Assembly: GCA_004376325.1 (NCBI GenBank)
Contig: SOKC01000117.1
Location: 1-27,019 of the forward strand
Direction of reading: 5' to 3'
From: Actinomycetota bacterium
Lineage (GTDB): Bacteria > Actinomycetota > Humimicrobiia > Humimicrobiales > Humimicrobiaceae
DNA: 27,019 nt
Position 1 is the first letter of the stretch; each line of letters opens with the position of its first letter. The notes under the pieces were generated by a model, which was not told the DNA's origin, did not search any database, and saw only the letters and a program-made list of their open reading frames with translations. A program made the position numbers and the translations under genes. Positions 1 to 6,958 of this stretch are shown here, in pieces.

Positions 1-39
1 TATGATTTTGTCTTTGCTTATCTCAACCTGCTCTCCCAA
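1..39 (-). CDS. Possible 5' end of a minus-strand gene cut by the window edge
   Basis: An open frame runs off the left edge from a TTG codon at 39-37 and reads MGEQVEISKDKII (13 codons). A purine-rich ribosome-binding stretch (AAGAGGGGG, about 43-51 on the complementary strand) precedes it, and a well-formed minus-strand promoter lies at 75-103. That would give a leader of about 29 nt. Promoter, ribosome site and open frame in series argue for a real gene, but 13 codons are too few to name a family. It lies downstream of, and in the same direction as, the corrinoid activator gene, with its own promoter. Confidence 0.35.
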   Translation of the reverse strand, partial: MGEQVEISKDKII

Positions 40-74
40 AATCCCCCTCTTAATCCTGTTATTATGTGATTACA

Positions 75-103
75 AATATATTATATAAGAGCAAAGCTGT
101 CAA
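75..103 (-). promoter_or_regulatory. Sigma70-type promoter for the left-edge gene
   Basis: On the minus strand, TTGACA (103-98) is a perfect -35 box. It is followed after exactly 17 bp by TATATT (80-75), a -10 box one base from consensus. Predicted transcription starts near 68 and runs toward the TTG start at 39. A better TATAAT match overlaps at 85-80, but with a 12-bp spacer it does not fit this -35. Confidence 0.55.
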
Positions 104-285
104 TAGTTTTTATAGATTTTTTCAGCAATTTATACAACTGCCAGTAAAAAATAAAATTATTTTTTAATATAGTTTAATTCTAGTGTCTGAATTACAGTTA
201 ATTGTATTATTGTATAAATTTACAAATACATAAATGATTATTATATTATTTATAAATACAGAAGTGCTATGAATTAAATAAACAA

Positions 286-311
286 AAATAGGAATGTGAG
301 AATACCTATTT
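286..311 (-). terminator. Weak hairpin terminator after the corrinoid activator gene
   Basis: Arms AAATAGG (286-292) and CCTATTT (305-311) pair over 7 bp around a 12-nt loop. On the minus strand the tail reads TTTTGTTTATTT. The hairpin touches the stop codon at 312-310. The stem is short and the loop large, so termination may be partial. The rest of 40-309 is AT-rich and, apart from the promoter listed separately, shows no gene. Confidence 0.35.
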
Positions 312-2217
312 AAATTATTTCATCAGGCGCGGGGAACTGCATACTGTTTATGAAATGATTATTAAAACCGGAAAATACAACCAGTTCAAGATATCTAATT
401 TTTTTAGCTACTTTTTCAGCATTTGCCCTCTGCTTTTTGGAAATTAATATCATCTTTGCTCCAACCCCTGCAGCATTGCCGACCTGCCTGATTTTCCTTA
501 ACTGAACATTGGGGAACATACCAATATTAATAACATTTTTAGGGTCTATATAAGACCCAAAAGCGCCTGCAATTATTATTCTGTCTATATCTTTAAAGCT
601 TATATCTGCATGTTCAAGTAATACTTCAATACCAGCTCTTATTGCCCCTTTTGCCAGTTGAATTTCTACAATGTCTTTTTGGTTTATTGAAATATCTTTT
701 TCTCCGCACCGCTTAGTAAAACACTTACCATTCTCCAGGACATTACTATTTTCTCTTCTCCTGTTACCACCACCTGAAGGCGCCAGTATATAACTAAACT
801 CTCCTTTGCTATCTCTGCGCACACAATCTAAATCAGTTTTAAATTTGCCGTTCCTGTTTATTATGCCAGCCTTTAACAGTTCCGCTATCGCGTCTAAAAT
901 CCCGGAACCGCAAATACCGACAGGCTTTATATCATTAATGGTCTGGACAGACGGTATACAAGTCTTAGAATCAATTAATACTCTCTCTATGGCACCTGGC
1001 GCTGCTCTCATACCATATTTGATATGTGCTCCTTCAAATGCTGGACCCGATGCAGTAGAAACACTGGTGATTTTCTTTCCGCTTTTTAATACTATTTCAG
1101 TATTGGTTCCGATATCAATGCCCAGGTAGTTACCTTTCTTTTTATATATTTCTGTAGCCAGGATCACAGCTAAATGGTCAGATCCCACAAATCCTGCTAT
1201 TGGAGGCGGTAAAAAAATATATCCGCCGGGGGCAATTTTAATTCCAATTTCCCTGGCTTTAATTTGTAAAGAGTCATTAGTCAACGAAACAAATGGAGAC
1301 AACCCAAGCTGATTCACAGGCAATCCCAGCAGCAGATGATGCATAGCGGTGTTACCAACAATAGTCATCTCGGTTATTTCTTTATGCGTTAAATTATTTT
1401 TCCTGCAAAGTTCACTTACTACTTCATTTATTTTAGCTACTACTACCTTCTGAATCTTATTTGCATTATCCTGACTCTGCATAGCAAAATTTAAGCGGCT
1501 CATTATATCTTCCCCATAACTAACCTGGGGATTCATAACTCCTTTACTGTCAATTGTTTTTCCAGTCACCAAATCGACAAGCAGAAAAGCAATTTTTGTT
1601 GTTCCCAGATCAATGGCCAGACCAAAATTATTTTTTGTCCTATCCTTTCCTTCAATCAGAATAATCTCATCATTTCTTACTGTAACCGTAATTTCCCCTA
1701 AGTTACTCCTGATAATGTAAGGCATTTCAACAAGTGACCTGTAATCAATAGAATTAACCTTCAGGTTACATTTATTCTTAAGAAAACTTTTAATTCTGTT
1801 AAAATCAGATTCTAAATCTTCGAGATTGGCCTCTTTTAATTTTACAAAATATTTCTTGCAGACAGGATCTACTTCAATAATCTTCTCCTCGCCCCTAACC
1901 TGAAGTTTCTGCTCCTCACTCAATGATGATGAAGGTATATATATAATAAGATCCCTATCGAAAATTTGCTGACACGCCAGTCTAACACCATTGTCAATCT
2001 CATCAGGGCTTAATATTTCCTGTTCTTGTTTGCTGGCTGGCTTTTTTTCTTTATTTAGAATAACTATTCTGCATTTGCCGCAGGTTCCTTTTCCAGCGCA
2101 GACTGATTTTATACCCAACCCGGCATCAATAATTGCTTTAAGTCCACCTGTCGGTTCGTTTAGAAATATCCTTTTTCCTATAGGCTCAACAATTATTTTA
2201 ATCTTTCCATTTTTCAT
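310..2217 (-). CDS. RACo-type ATP-dependent corrinoid protein activator (2Fe-2S ferredoxin + ASKHA/DUF4445)
   Basis: The 635-residue protein belongs to the family that re-reduces inactive Co(II) corrinoid proteins to Co(I) at the cost of ATP. The N-terminal 2Fe-2S ferredoxin domain shows Cys40, Cys46, Cys49 and Cys82 (pattern C-x5-C-x2-C...C). A linker follows, then the acetate-kinase/Hsp70-type ATPase (DUF4445) with GLAIDLGTTK near residue 200, GICGSGILDA and IAGAFGSYIDP. Length is normal for the family. It starts with ATG preceded by AGGTGAAGAG. It is a paralogue of the activator at 16463-18406 but lies apart from the acs genes, next to a RiPP-like island and ahead of the left-edge gene. 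It may therefore serve a different corrinoid methyltransferase system; that partner assignment is inference. Family confidence is high, exact substrate unknown. Confidence 0.88.
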   Translation of the reverse strand: MKNGKIKIIVEPIGKRIFLNEPTGGLKAIIDAGLGIKSVCAGKGTCGKCRIVILNKEKKPASKQEQEILSPDEIDNGVRLACQQIFDRDLIIYIPSSSLSEEQKLQVRGEEKIIEVDPVCKKYFVKLKEANLEDLESDFNRIKSFLKNKCNLKVNSIDYRSLVEMPYIIRSNLGEITVTVRNDEIILIEGKDRTKNNFGLAIDLGTTKIAFLLVDLVTGKTIDSKGVMNPQVSYGEDIMSRLNFAMQSQDNANKIQKVVVAKINEVVSELCRKNNLTHKEITEMTIVGNTAMHHLLLGLPVNQLGLSPFVSLTNDSLQIKAREIGIKIAPGGYIFLPPPIAGFVGSDHLAVILATEIYKKKGNYLGIDIGTNTEIVLKSGKKITSVSTASGPAFEGAHIKYGMRAAPGAIERVLIDSKTCIPSVQTINDIKPVGICGSGILDAIAELLKAGIINRNGKFKTDLDCVRRDSKGEFSYILAPSGGGNRRRENSNVLENGKCFTKRCGEKDISINQKDIVEIQLAKGAIRAGIEVLLEHADISFKDIDRIIIAGAFGSYIDPKNVINIGMFPNVQLRKIRQVGNAAGVGAKMILISKKQRANAEKVAKKIRYLELVVFSGFNNHFINSMQFPAPDEII

Positions 2218-2602
2218 AATATTCTCTTCACCTGTAATTTACTTAAGAAATTTTTATTGGTCTGCTCTAATTTTCTTATAAATGAACTTTCTTAAACAAT
2301 ATCAATAATATTATATTAATTTTTGTAGAGTTTAGAAAGACTTATCTAATCATATCTTCCTGAAGGAAGCCTTTATTTCCTATTTATAATATGTTAGAAT
2401 AAATATATAAAATATTAATATTAAATGTTAATATCATATTTTTCAAAGTTTTTGTTAAAATAAATTAGGTAATCATTCAAATATTGTCCAGTAATATAAG
2501 TTTATAAGTTAATTTGATTTTTACTTAAAAATAGTATAAAGTGTCCCACGTTTTTAATAGAGAATACGGTTAGCTAATTGATAAAATTTTTAAGAAAGGT
2601 AG
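2218..2602. other. Divergent intergenic region between the activator and blaI-like genes
   Basis: This is 385 bp of very AT-rich DNA between divergently transcribed genes. A 17-bp dyad at 2418-2434 (ATATTAA, ATG, TTAATAT) is a possible repressor site. A short stem CTTCC-TGAA-GGAAG lies at 2356-2369. A weak plus-strand promoter candidate is TTGATT (2514-2519), 15 bp, TATAAA (2535-2540), about 60 bp before the blaI-like start. No canonical BlaI operator was recognised and no further coding frame was seen. Confidence 0.3.
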
Positions 2603-3049
2603 GTGATAAAGACGACAAGGACTGGTGAAATTAAGAAAAAATCAGGAGAAATTGGAATAAATGGCCTTAATAGTATAAGCAATTTAGAAGCTGAGATAAT
2701 GAAGATTGTATGGGGAAAAGGCAAAGTAACAGTAAGAGAAGTACATGAGAATATGCTAAGAAAGGAAATTGAAATTAAGGAACAAGGATTTATCCCTTAC
2801 ACAACCGTAATGTCAACAATGACTACGCTGGCAGAAAAAGGGCTTCTGAAGCAGAATAAAACTGCAAAAACCTATATTTATTCTGCAGCAGTTGATAAAA
2901 AAGAACTTTCAAAAAGCATAATAAAATCAGTTTCAGATAAATTGCTTGAGGAAAGTACAAAAAGCATGGTTTCCAAATTTTTATCTGACAGTAAAAACAT
3001 TTCTAAAGAAGGAATAGAAAAATTATTGGAAGAAATAGACAAATCTTAA
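2603..3049 (+). CDS. BlaI/MecI/CopY-family winged-helix repressor
   Basis: The 148-residue protein has the BlaI/MecI fold. A winged helix-turn-helix spans about residues 27-95 (ISNLEAEIMKIVWGKGKVTV, then YTTVMSTMTTLAEKGLL and the wing TAKTYIYSA). A C-terminal helical dimerisation part follows. Family members bind dyad operators as dimers and are relieved by proteolysis through a BlaR1-type M56 peptidase, or by metal in CopY. A BlaR1-like gene lies directly downstream. The GTG start at 2603 follows AAGAAAGGTAGG. About 20 residues precede the usual family start, so the true start could be later, but no better in-frame start was found. Targets are inferred to be this operon and the peptide/radical SAM promoter at 4367; nothing proves it. 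Confidence 0.85.
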   Translation: MIKTTRTGEIKKKSGEIGINGLNSISNLEAEIMKIVWGKGKVTVREVHENMLRKEIEIKEQGFIPYTTVMSTMTTLAEKGLLKQNKTAKTYIYSAAVDKKELSKSIIKSVSDKLLEESTKSMVSKFLSDSKNISKEGIEKLLEEIDKS

Positions 3050-3070
3050 AAAGATTTGTCTATTTCTTTT
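3032..3070 (+). terminator. Perfect 16-bp hairpin overlapping the blaI-like stop codon
   Basis: Arm 3032-3047 (GAAATAGACAAATCTT) is exactly complementary to 3051-3066, leaving a 3-nt loop AAA at 3048-3050. The TAA stop (3047-3049) lies at the loop. Read as an 11-bp stem (3037-3047 with 3051-3061), the tail is ATTTCTTTT, a normal intrinsic terminator. It would end or attenuate transcription from the repressor gene before the M56 gene. Confidence 0.65.
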
Positions 3071-3227
3071 GAACCTGCCTATTATTTTATAGAGGATTAA
3101 AGAAGCTAGTATTAAGTAAATCGTATTAAAAAGTTTTTTTTTAAAATTTTTACTTTTTACAATAATATCTAATAGTATTTTTTTATTTCTTAGTAATACA
3201 ATAGCAATAAATTTTATATAATTTATA

Positions 3228-4292
3228 TTGACCAATATGGTTTTTTTAGAAATATTGGTAAACTACATTTTACCAATTATTTATAATAGTTTTGTGAGTC
3301 TGGTTTTAGTCTTATTCTTCTTATTTATTTCCAGGATAAAAGATTCGAATATCAGGATTCTATTTTTATTCCTGCCACTAATTAAACCTTTTATAATTAT
3401 TGCTGAAAAAATGGATAAAACGTATTTTCAGTCATATCCTGTTGCTGGTTTATTTAGGTTACCTGACCCAAATAATATATTTAGAATATTTGAAGGATTT
3501 GATAAGGGTCCAGCAGTCTTTTCTGACATAAACTATTTAGTCCTATTACTAATAATAATTAGTATAGTCACAATATTAGTTGTAAGATGGGTTATTCTTT
3601 ATCTCTTTTATAAAAATTTAGCACATGAAGATAAGGTTGGGAGAAAAGACATTCCTGGAATTTATGCCATCATCGATGACTATATCCAAAAAATGAAGAC
3701 AAAAGCTCCTTATGTAAGTCTAACACACAGGCATTACTTCTCACCTTTTATAATAGGAATTAAAAATTTTGCACTGGTTCTTTCTCCCAAATTAATAGAT
3801 ATACTAAATACTGGTGAAAAAGAGGTTTTAATTCAACACGAACTATCACATATTAAAAGAAACGACAATCTTATTGGCTGGATTGCATTGATATTAAGAG
3901 ACTTACTCTTTTTTAATCCTTTTTCCTATATTGCATATTCACTGATTAAATCAGAGCAGGAAAAAGATAGCGATAAACTCGTGGTTAAATATTCTGGAAA
4001 ACCTGTAAAAAAAATAGCCAAAAATATTCTTAATGCTACTCTAAAAATAAAATCTATTTCAACTTTGAAACCCATTTCCGAGTCTGCACAGAGTTTTACC
4101 TTTCTGCCACTTGGTTCTTTCAGCCATTTTAGATTTAGAAATAGGATTAATTCTATTCTTAAAACTAATCCAGATAAGATTTACAGCCGTATCTTTCCTA
4201 AAATACTGATGTATATTCTATTTTTGACACTTCTAATAATTCAACTAATGTTTGTAATAAAAATAAATAATCTTTATATATTTTTAAGATAA
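3228..4292 (+). CDS. M56 (BlaR1/MecR1-like) membrane zinc metallopeptidase without a sensor domain
   Basis: The 354-residue membrane protein has hydrophobic segments near residues 10-35, 42-60, 103-128 and 324-346. A cytoplasmic-type zinc peptidase domain carries HELSH at 204-208 and a downstream acidic segment SEQEKDSD (242-249), where M56 enzymes have the third zinc ligand and conserved Asp. BlaR1/MecR1 proteins cleave their cognate BlaI/MecI repressor after signal binding. This protein ends soon after the fourth membrane segment and lacks the extracytoplasmic penicillin-binding sensor, so a beta-lactam role is not supported. It follows the BlaI-like gene by 178 bp with a terminator hairpin between them. 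The start is TTG 3228 or ATG 3237; neither has a clear ribosome-binding site. It could act as the anti-repressor or as the protease that trims the peptide encoded next door; both are inference. Confidence 0.8.
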   Translation: MTNMVFLEILVNYILPIIYNSFVSLVLVLFFLFISRIKDSNIRILFLFLPLIKPFIIIAEKMDKTYFQSYPVAGLFRLPDPNNIFRIFEGFDKGPAVFSDINYLVLLLIIISIVTILVVRWVILYLFYKNLAHEDKVGRKDIPGIYAIIDDYIQKMKTKAPYVSLTHRHYFSPFIIGIKNFALVLSPKLIDILNTGEKEVLIQHELSHIKRNDNLIGWIALILRDLLFFNPFSYIAYSLIKSEQEKDSDKLVVKYSGKPVKKIAKNILNATLKIKSISTLKPISESAQSFTFLPLGSFSHFRFRNRINSILKTNPDKIYSRIFPKILMYILFLTLLIIQLMFVIKINNLYIFLR

Positions 4293-4320
4293 ATTTAAAA
4301 TATATACTGAAACTGTTAAA

Positions 4321-4356
4321 ATAATTATCTTTTTCCTTAAAGAGAATTATTTTTTT
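4321..4356 (+). terminator. Intrinsic terminator after the M56 peptidase gene
   Basis: Arms ATAATTATCTTT (4321-4332) and AAAGAGAATTAT (4339-4350) pair over 12 positions with one mismatch around loop TTCCTT. Six T residues (4351-4356) follow. It separates the regulator/peptidase transcript from the peptide/radical SAM operon, which has its own promoter just beyond. Confidence 0.65.
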
Positions 4357-4366
4357 AGTATTAATC

Positions 4367-4375
4367 TGGTATAAT
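4367..4375 (+). promoter_or_regulatory. Extended -10 promoter for the peptide/radical SAM operon
   Basis: TG at 4367-4368, one base, then a perfect TATAAT at 4370-4375 form an extended -10 element. No good -35 box is present (TTATTT at 4347-4352, inside the terminator stem). This is typical of extended -10 promoters and of promoters under regulator control. Predicted transcription starts near 4382, about 33 nt before the peptide start. Confidence 0.6.
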
Positions 4376-4414
4376 ATTAAAAGAAGAAACAGCTTCTAAG
4401 AAAGGAGGCCTCAA

Positions 4415-4531
4415 TTGAAATCTATCAATAAAACCAAAAACCTCTGGAACAATGATCTGACCCTGAAAGGACTAAAAGATGACGTTAGTCCTATGTGCTG
4501 CTGGGTATGGTGCTTCTGGTGGTGGGGTTAA
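4415..4531 (+). CDS. Trp/Cys-rich 38-residue candidate RiPP precursor peptide
   Basis: A TTG codon at 4415 follows a textbook ribosome-binding site AAGGAGG (4402-4408) at 6 nt. The frame ends in TAA at 4529-4531. The first 26 residues (MKSINKTKNLWNNDLTLKGL, then KDDVSP) are polar and charged, as expected of a leader. The last 12, MCCWVWCFWWWG, hold three Cys (28, 29, 33), five Trp (30, 32, 35, 36, 37), one Phe and a C-terminal Gly. This is an extreme composition, not random AT-rich sequence: the segment is GC-rich against its surroundings. The next gene, 25 nt downstream, is a radical SAM/SPASM maturase. Such enzymes install Cys thioether or aromatic cross-links in peptides. I do not recognise the precursor family. 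The leader/core boundary and product are unknown. Confidence 0.78.
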   Translation: MKSINKTKNLWNNDLTLKGLKDDVSPMCCWVWCFWWWG

Positions 4532-4556
4532 GAATAATTGTACTCGTAATTTATAA

Positions 4557-5933
4557 ATGAAGTTATTTCCAAGCAGTTATAATTACTCTCATAGAATAAA
4601 CTCTAGGTATACTCTTATAAATAATACTTTAACCGGTGCGCTGGATATTGTAGAGAATAATATCTGGAGTTTAGTAGAAGGTAAAAAATTTAATAGCATT
4701 GATGCTGAACCTCTCTCAAATCTTATTGAGAGAGGTTACCTTTATTATGATTTAAAAAAAGAAGATGAAATACTTGTTACTCTTTATGACAACTACACAA
4801 AAAAAGTATCCTCAAGACCGCTGAGATTTGTATTCTGCCCTTCCTACCAATGCAACCTAAGATGCACTTACTGCTTTCAAACGGACCTGCCTTCCAATCC
4901 CAATAAGTTCATGAGCAGCAAAGTATTAGATGATACCATAAATGCTGCAGAAGAAATATCAAAAGAAAAATCCGGTAAAGTTGATTCTGTGGAATTATTC
5001 GGGGGAGAACCACTGCTTTTAAAAAATAAACCGCTCCTAAAAAAGATTCTTAAATTTGCAAAAGAAAAAGATGCCCCTATAACCATAGTCACCAATGGCG
5101 TAATGGCTAAGGATTTCACTGACATATTACTACCGGTAAAAGAAAAAATAAAAATGCTTCAAATAACTGTTGATGGCCCTCCAGAAATCCACAACAAACG
5201 CAGAAAATTTCCTTCCGGCAAAGGAAGTTTTGGTAAAATATCTGAAAGCATAGATTCACTTCTAAAAAACAACATACATACCAATGTCAGGGTAAATATT
5301 GATAATACCAATATAGAATATCTGCCTGATTTGTATGAATATATTTCTAAGAAGAACTGGATAAAAAATCCAGATTTCAATATTATGTTGGCACTGATTA
5401 CAGATCACAGCACCCTGGATTATAATAATATAATAATTCCAGAGGAAAAACTGCTGGAGAGGTTGATTAAAGTATATGACAAATACCCGGCATTGGAAGA
5501 TACATTTGGTTTTTACAAGTTCAAACCATTACGACATATACTGGATATAGTAAGCGGCGCACCAAATGTCTCTCCCAAATTTATTAACTGTGAGAGTAAT
5601 TTACTGGAACTTAATATCTTCTGCCCTGACGGATATATATATGCTTGCGGAGAATCTATAGGAAACCCCGAGTATGCTATTGGAAAATTTAGCCCCAAAC
5701 TTGAATTCTATCCTGATAAAGAAAAGTTATGGACAGGAAGAACCATATTGAATATTGAAAAATGCAGGACCTGTAAATTTGCTCCCCTTTGCGGAGGCGG
5801 CTGTGCTTATTCCTCTATTCTCATATATAAAGACAACAGCAAACCAATATGTGAAAGATACCAGGAAGTTCTGGATACATTCTTAAGGCTAAGGGGAGAA
5901 AAAATACTGAAAAAGTACATTAACAGTTTTTAA
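4557..5933 (+). CDS. Radical SAM/SPASM peptide maturase
   Basis: The 458-residue protein has three parts. The N-terminal region (1-88) resembles the small leader-recognition regions of RiPP maturases. The radical SAM core carries C99-NLR-C103-TY-C106 for the SAM-bound 4Fe-4S cluster and GGEP at 149-152. A full SPASM domain has Cys345, Cys356, Cys364 and then C403-x2-C406-x5-C412-x3-C416...C432, able to hold two more 4Fe-4S clusters. Related enzymes make sactionine or ranthionine thioethers, or carbon-carbon cross-links at Trp or Tyr. The substrate is inferred to be the peptide at 4415-4531, the only candidate nearby. The ATG at 4557 comes immediately after an in-frame stop and has no evident Shine-Dalgarno, unlike the strong site of the peptide, so the enzyme is probably made at lower level. 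It converges on folD with a 12-nt gap. No exporter gene is adjacent. Confidence 0.92.
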   Translation: MKLFPSSYNYSHRINSRYTLINNTLTGALDIVENNIWSLVEGKKFNSIDAEPLSNLIERGYLYYDLKKEDEILVTLYDNYTKKVSSRPLRFVFCPSYQCNLRCTYCFQTDLPSNPNKFMSSKVLDDTINAAEEISKEKSGKVDSVELFGGEPLLLKNKPLLKKILKFAKEKDAPITIVTNGVMAKDFTDILLPVKEKIKMLQITVDGPPEIHNKRRKFPSGKGSFGKISESIDSLLKNNIHTNVRVNIDNTNIEYLPDLYEYISKKNWIKNPDFNIMLALITDHSTLDYNNIIIPEEKLLERLIKVYDKYPALEDTFGFYKFKPLRHILDIVSGAPNVSPKFINCESNLLELNIFCPDGYIYACGESIGNPEYAIGKFSPKLEFYPDKEKLWTGRTILNIEKCRTCKFAPLCGGGCAYSSILIYKDNSKPICERYQEVLDTFLRLRGEKILKKYINSF

Positions 5934-5945
5934 CCGAACTAATTG

Positions 5946-6869
5946 CTATTTCATACCAACAATATTCTTTGCTGCCTTCAACGTATTGCTGAGCAGCATA
6001 GCGATGGTCATAGGTCCTACTCCACCCGGTACCGGTGATATATAGCTAGCCTTAGGTTCTACTCTTAGGAAATCTACATCTCCAATTAATGTAGCGCCTT
6101 TCTTTTCAAAGTCTTCTTTTCTCCATTCCAGCAGTTCCTGGTTCGCCTTATCTTTTGTAATCCTGTTGATTCCTACATCTATAACCACAGCCCCCTCTTT
6201 AACCATATCACCCTTAATTAGATATGGTACACCGGTAGCTACAATCAGGATATCCGCATCTATGGTATGAATTTTTAGATCTCTGGTTTCAATATGGCAT
6301 ATAGTAACTGTAGCCCATTCATTTAAAAGAAGCAGGGTAGTAGGTTTTCCAACTATTTCACTATGGCCCACCACAGTAGCATTCTTTCCCTTTATGATTA
6401 TATCTTCTCTTTTTAACATTTCTATAATACCCAAGGGTGTTGCCGGCACCAGACACTCTTGCTGGGTTACCAGCTTGCCTATATTTACAGGATGAAATCC
6501 ATCCACATCTTTTTCAGGATATATTGCTTCCAGAACCTTTGCTTTATCTATCTGTTCCGGCAATGGAAGTTGAACTAAAATACCATGAATATCTTCCCTG
6601 TTATTCAGTTTATCTATTTCTTTTAATACATCTTCGGTAGACACGCTCTCATCCATTTTTATAGTTTCAGATTTAAAACCAACTTGCTCGCATCCTCTCT
6701 GTTTGCTTCCAACATATATCTTTGAAGCAGGATTATCCCCCACAAGTATTACCGAAAGACCCGGTACAATGCCTTTTGTCCTTTTCATCTCTTTTACTTC
6801 TTCAGTTATCTCGTTTTTAATGTCCTGTGAGATTCTCGTCCCACTGATTAACCTGGCTATTTTAATCAC
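5946..6869 (-). CDS. folD: Bifunctional methylene-THF dehydrogenase / methenyl-THF cyclohydrolase
   Basis: The 307-residue protein interconverts 10-formyl-, methenyl- and methylene-tetrahydrofolate in the cytoplasm. It is the second and third steps of the Wood-Ljungdahl methyl branch and supplies one-carbon units for biosynthesis. Visible features are the N-terminal substrate motif with Tyr52 and catalytic Lys56 (ASKIYVGSKQ), VQLPLP, DVDGFHPVN, the nucleotide-binding loop GHSEIVGKP (usually GRS; here His), and the C-terminal signature PVPGGVGPMT. Length is slightly above the usual 280-300, partly from an insertion around ELLEWRKEDFEKKGA. The start is GTG at 6869, preceded by TATAGGGG, which is close to the start. 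It lies 89 bp downstream of fhs in the same direction and is probably co-transcribed. Coenzyme choice (NAD or NADP) cannot be read here. Confidence 0.95.
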   Translation of the reverse strand: MIKIARLISGTRISQDIKNEITEEVKEMKRTKGIVPGLSVILVGDNPASKIYVGSKQRGCEQVGFKSETIKMDESVSTEDVLKEIDKLNNREDIHGILVQLPLPEQIDKAKVLEAIYPEKDVDGFHPVNIGKLVTQQECLVPATPLGIIEMLKREDIIIKGKNATVVGHSEIVGKPTTLLLLNEWATVTICHIETRDLKIHTIDADILIVATGVPYLIKGDMVKEGAVVIDVGINRITKDKANQELLEWRKEDFEKKGATLIGDVDFLRVEPKASYISPVPGGVGPMTIAMLLSNTLKAAKNIVGMK

Positions 6870-6958
6870 CCCTATACTTAGAATTTGTAATAATTTATAA
6901 AAAAATAAATCTATATTTTTAAAGTTACAGAATTACTGTTTTATACAAGCCTCTATTC

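Noticed and set aside
3050..3235. Minus-strand open frame at 3023-3235 as a small membrane gene
   Set aside because: It overlaps the 3' end and hairpin of the BlaI-like gene, has no ribosome site, and its hydrophobic/Lys-rich translation is what AT-rich noncoding DNA gives.
2603..4292. A beta-lactam resistance module (blaI-blaR1)
   Set aside because: The M56 protein lacks the penicillin-binding sensor domain, and no beta-lactamase or PBP2a-like gene is present in the window.
4415..4560. The Trp-rich short ORF as a trp-type attenuation leader peptide
   Set aside because: Attenuation needs alternative hairpins and a terminator between leader and structural gene. Only 25 nt without a stem or T-run separate it from the next gene, which is a radical SAM maturase and not a tryptophan gene.
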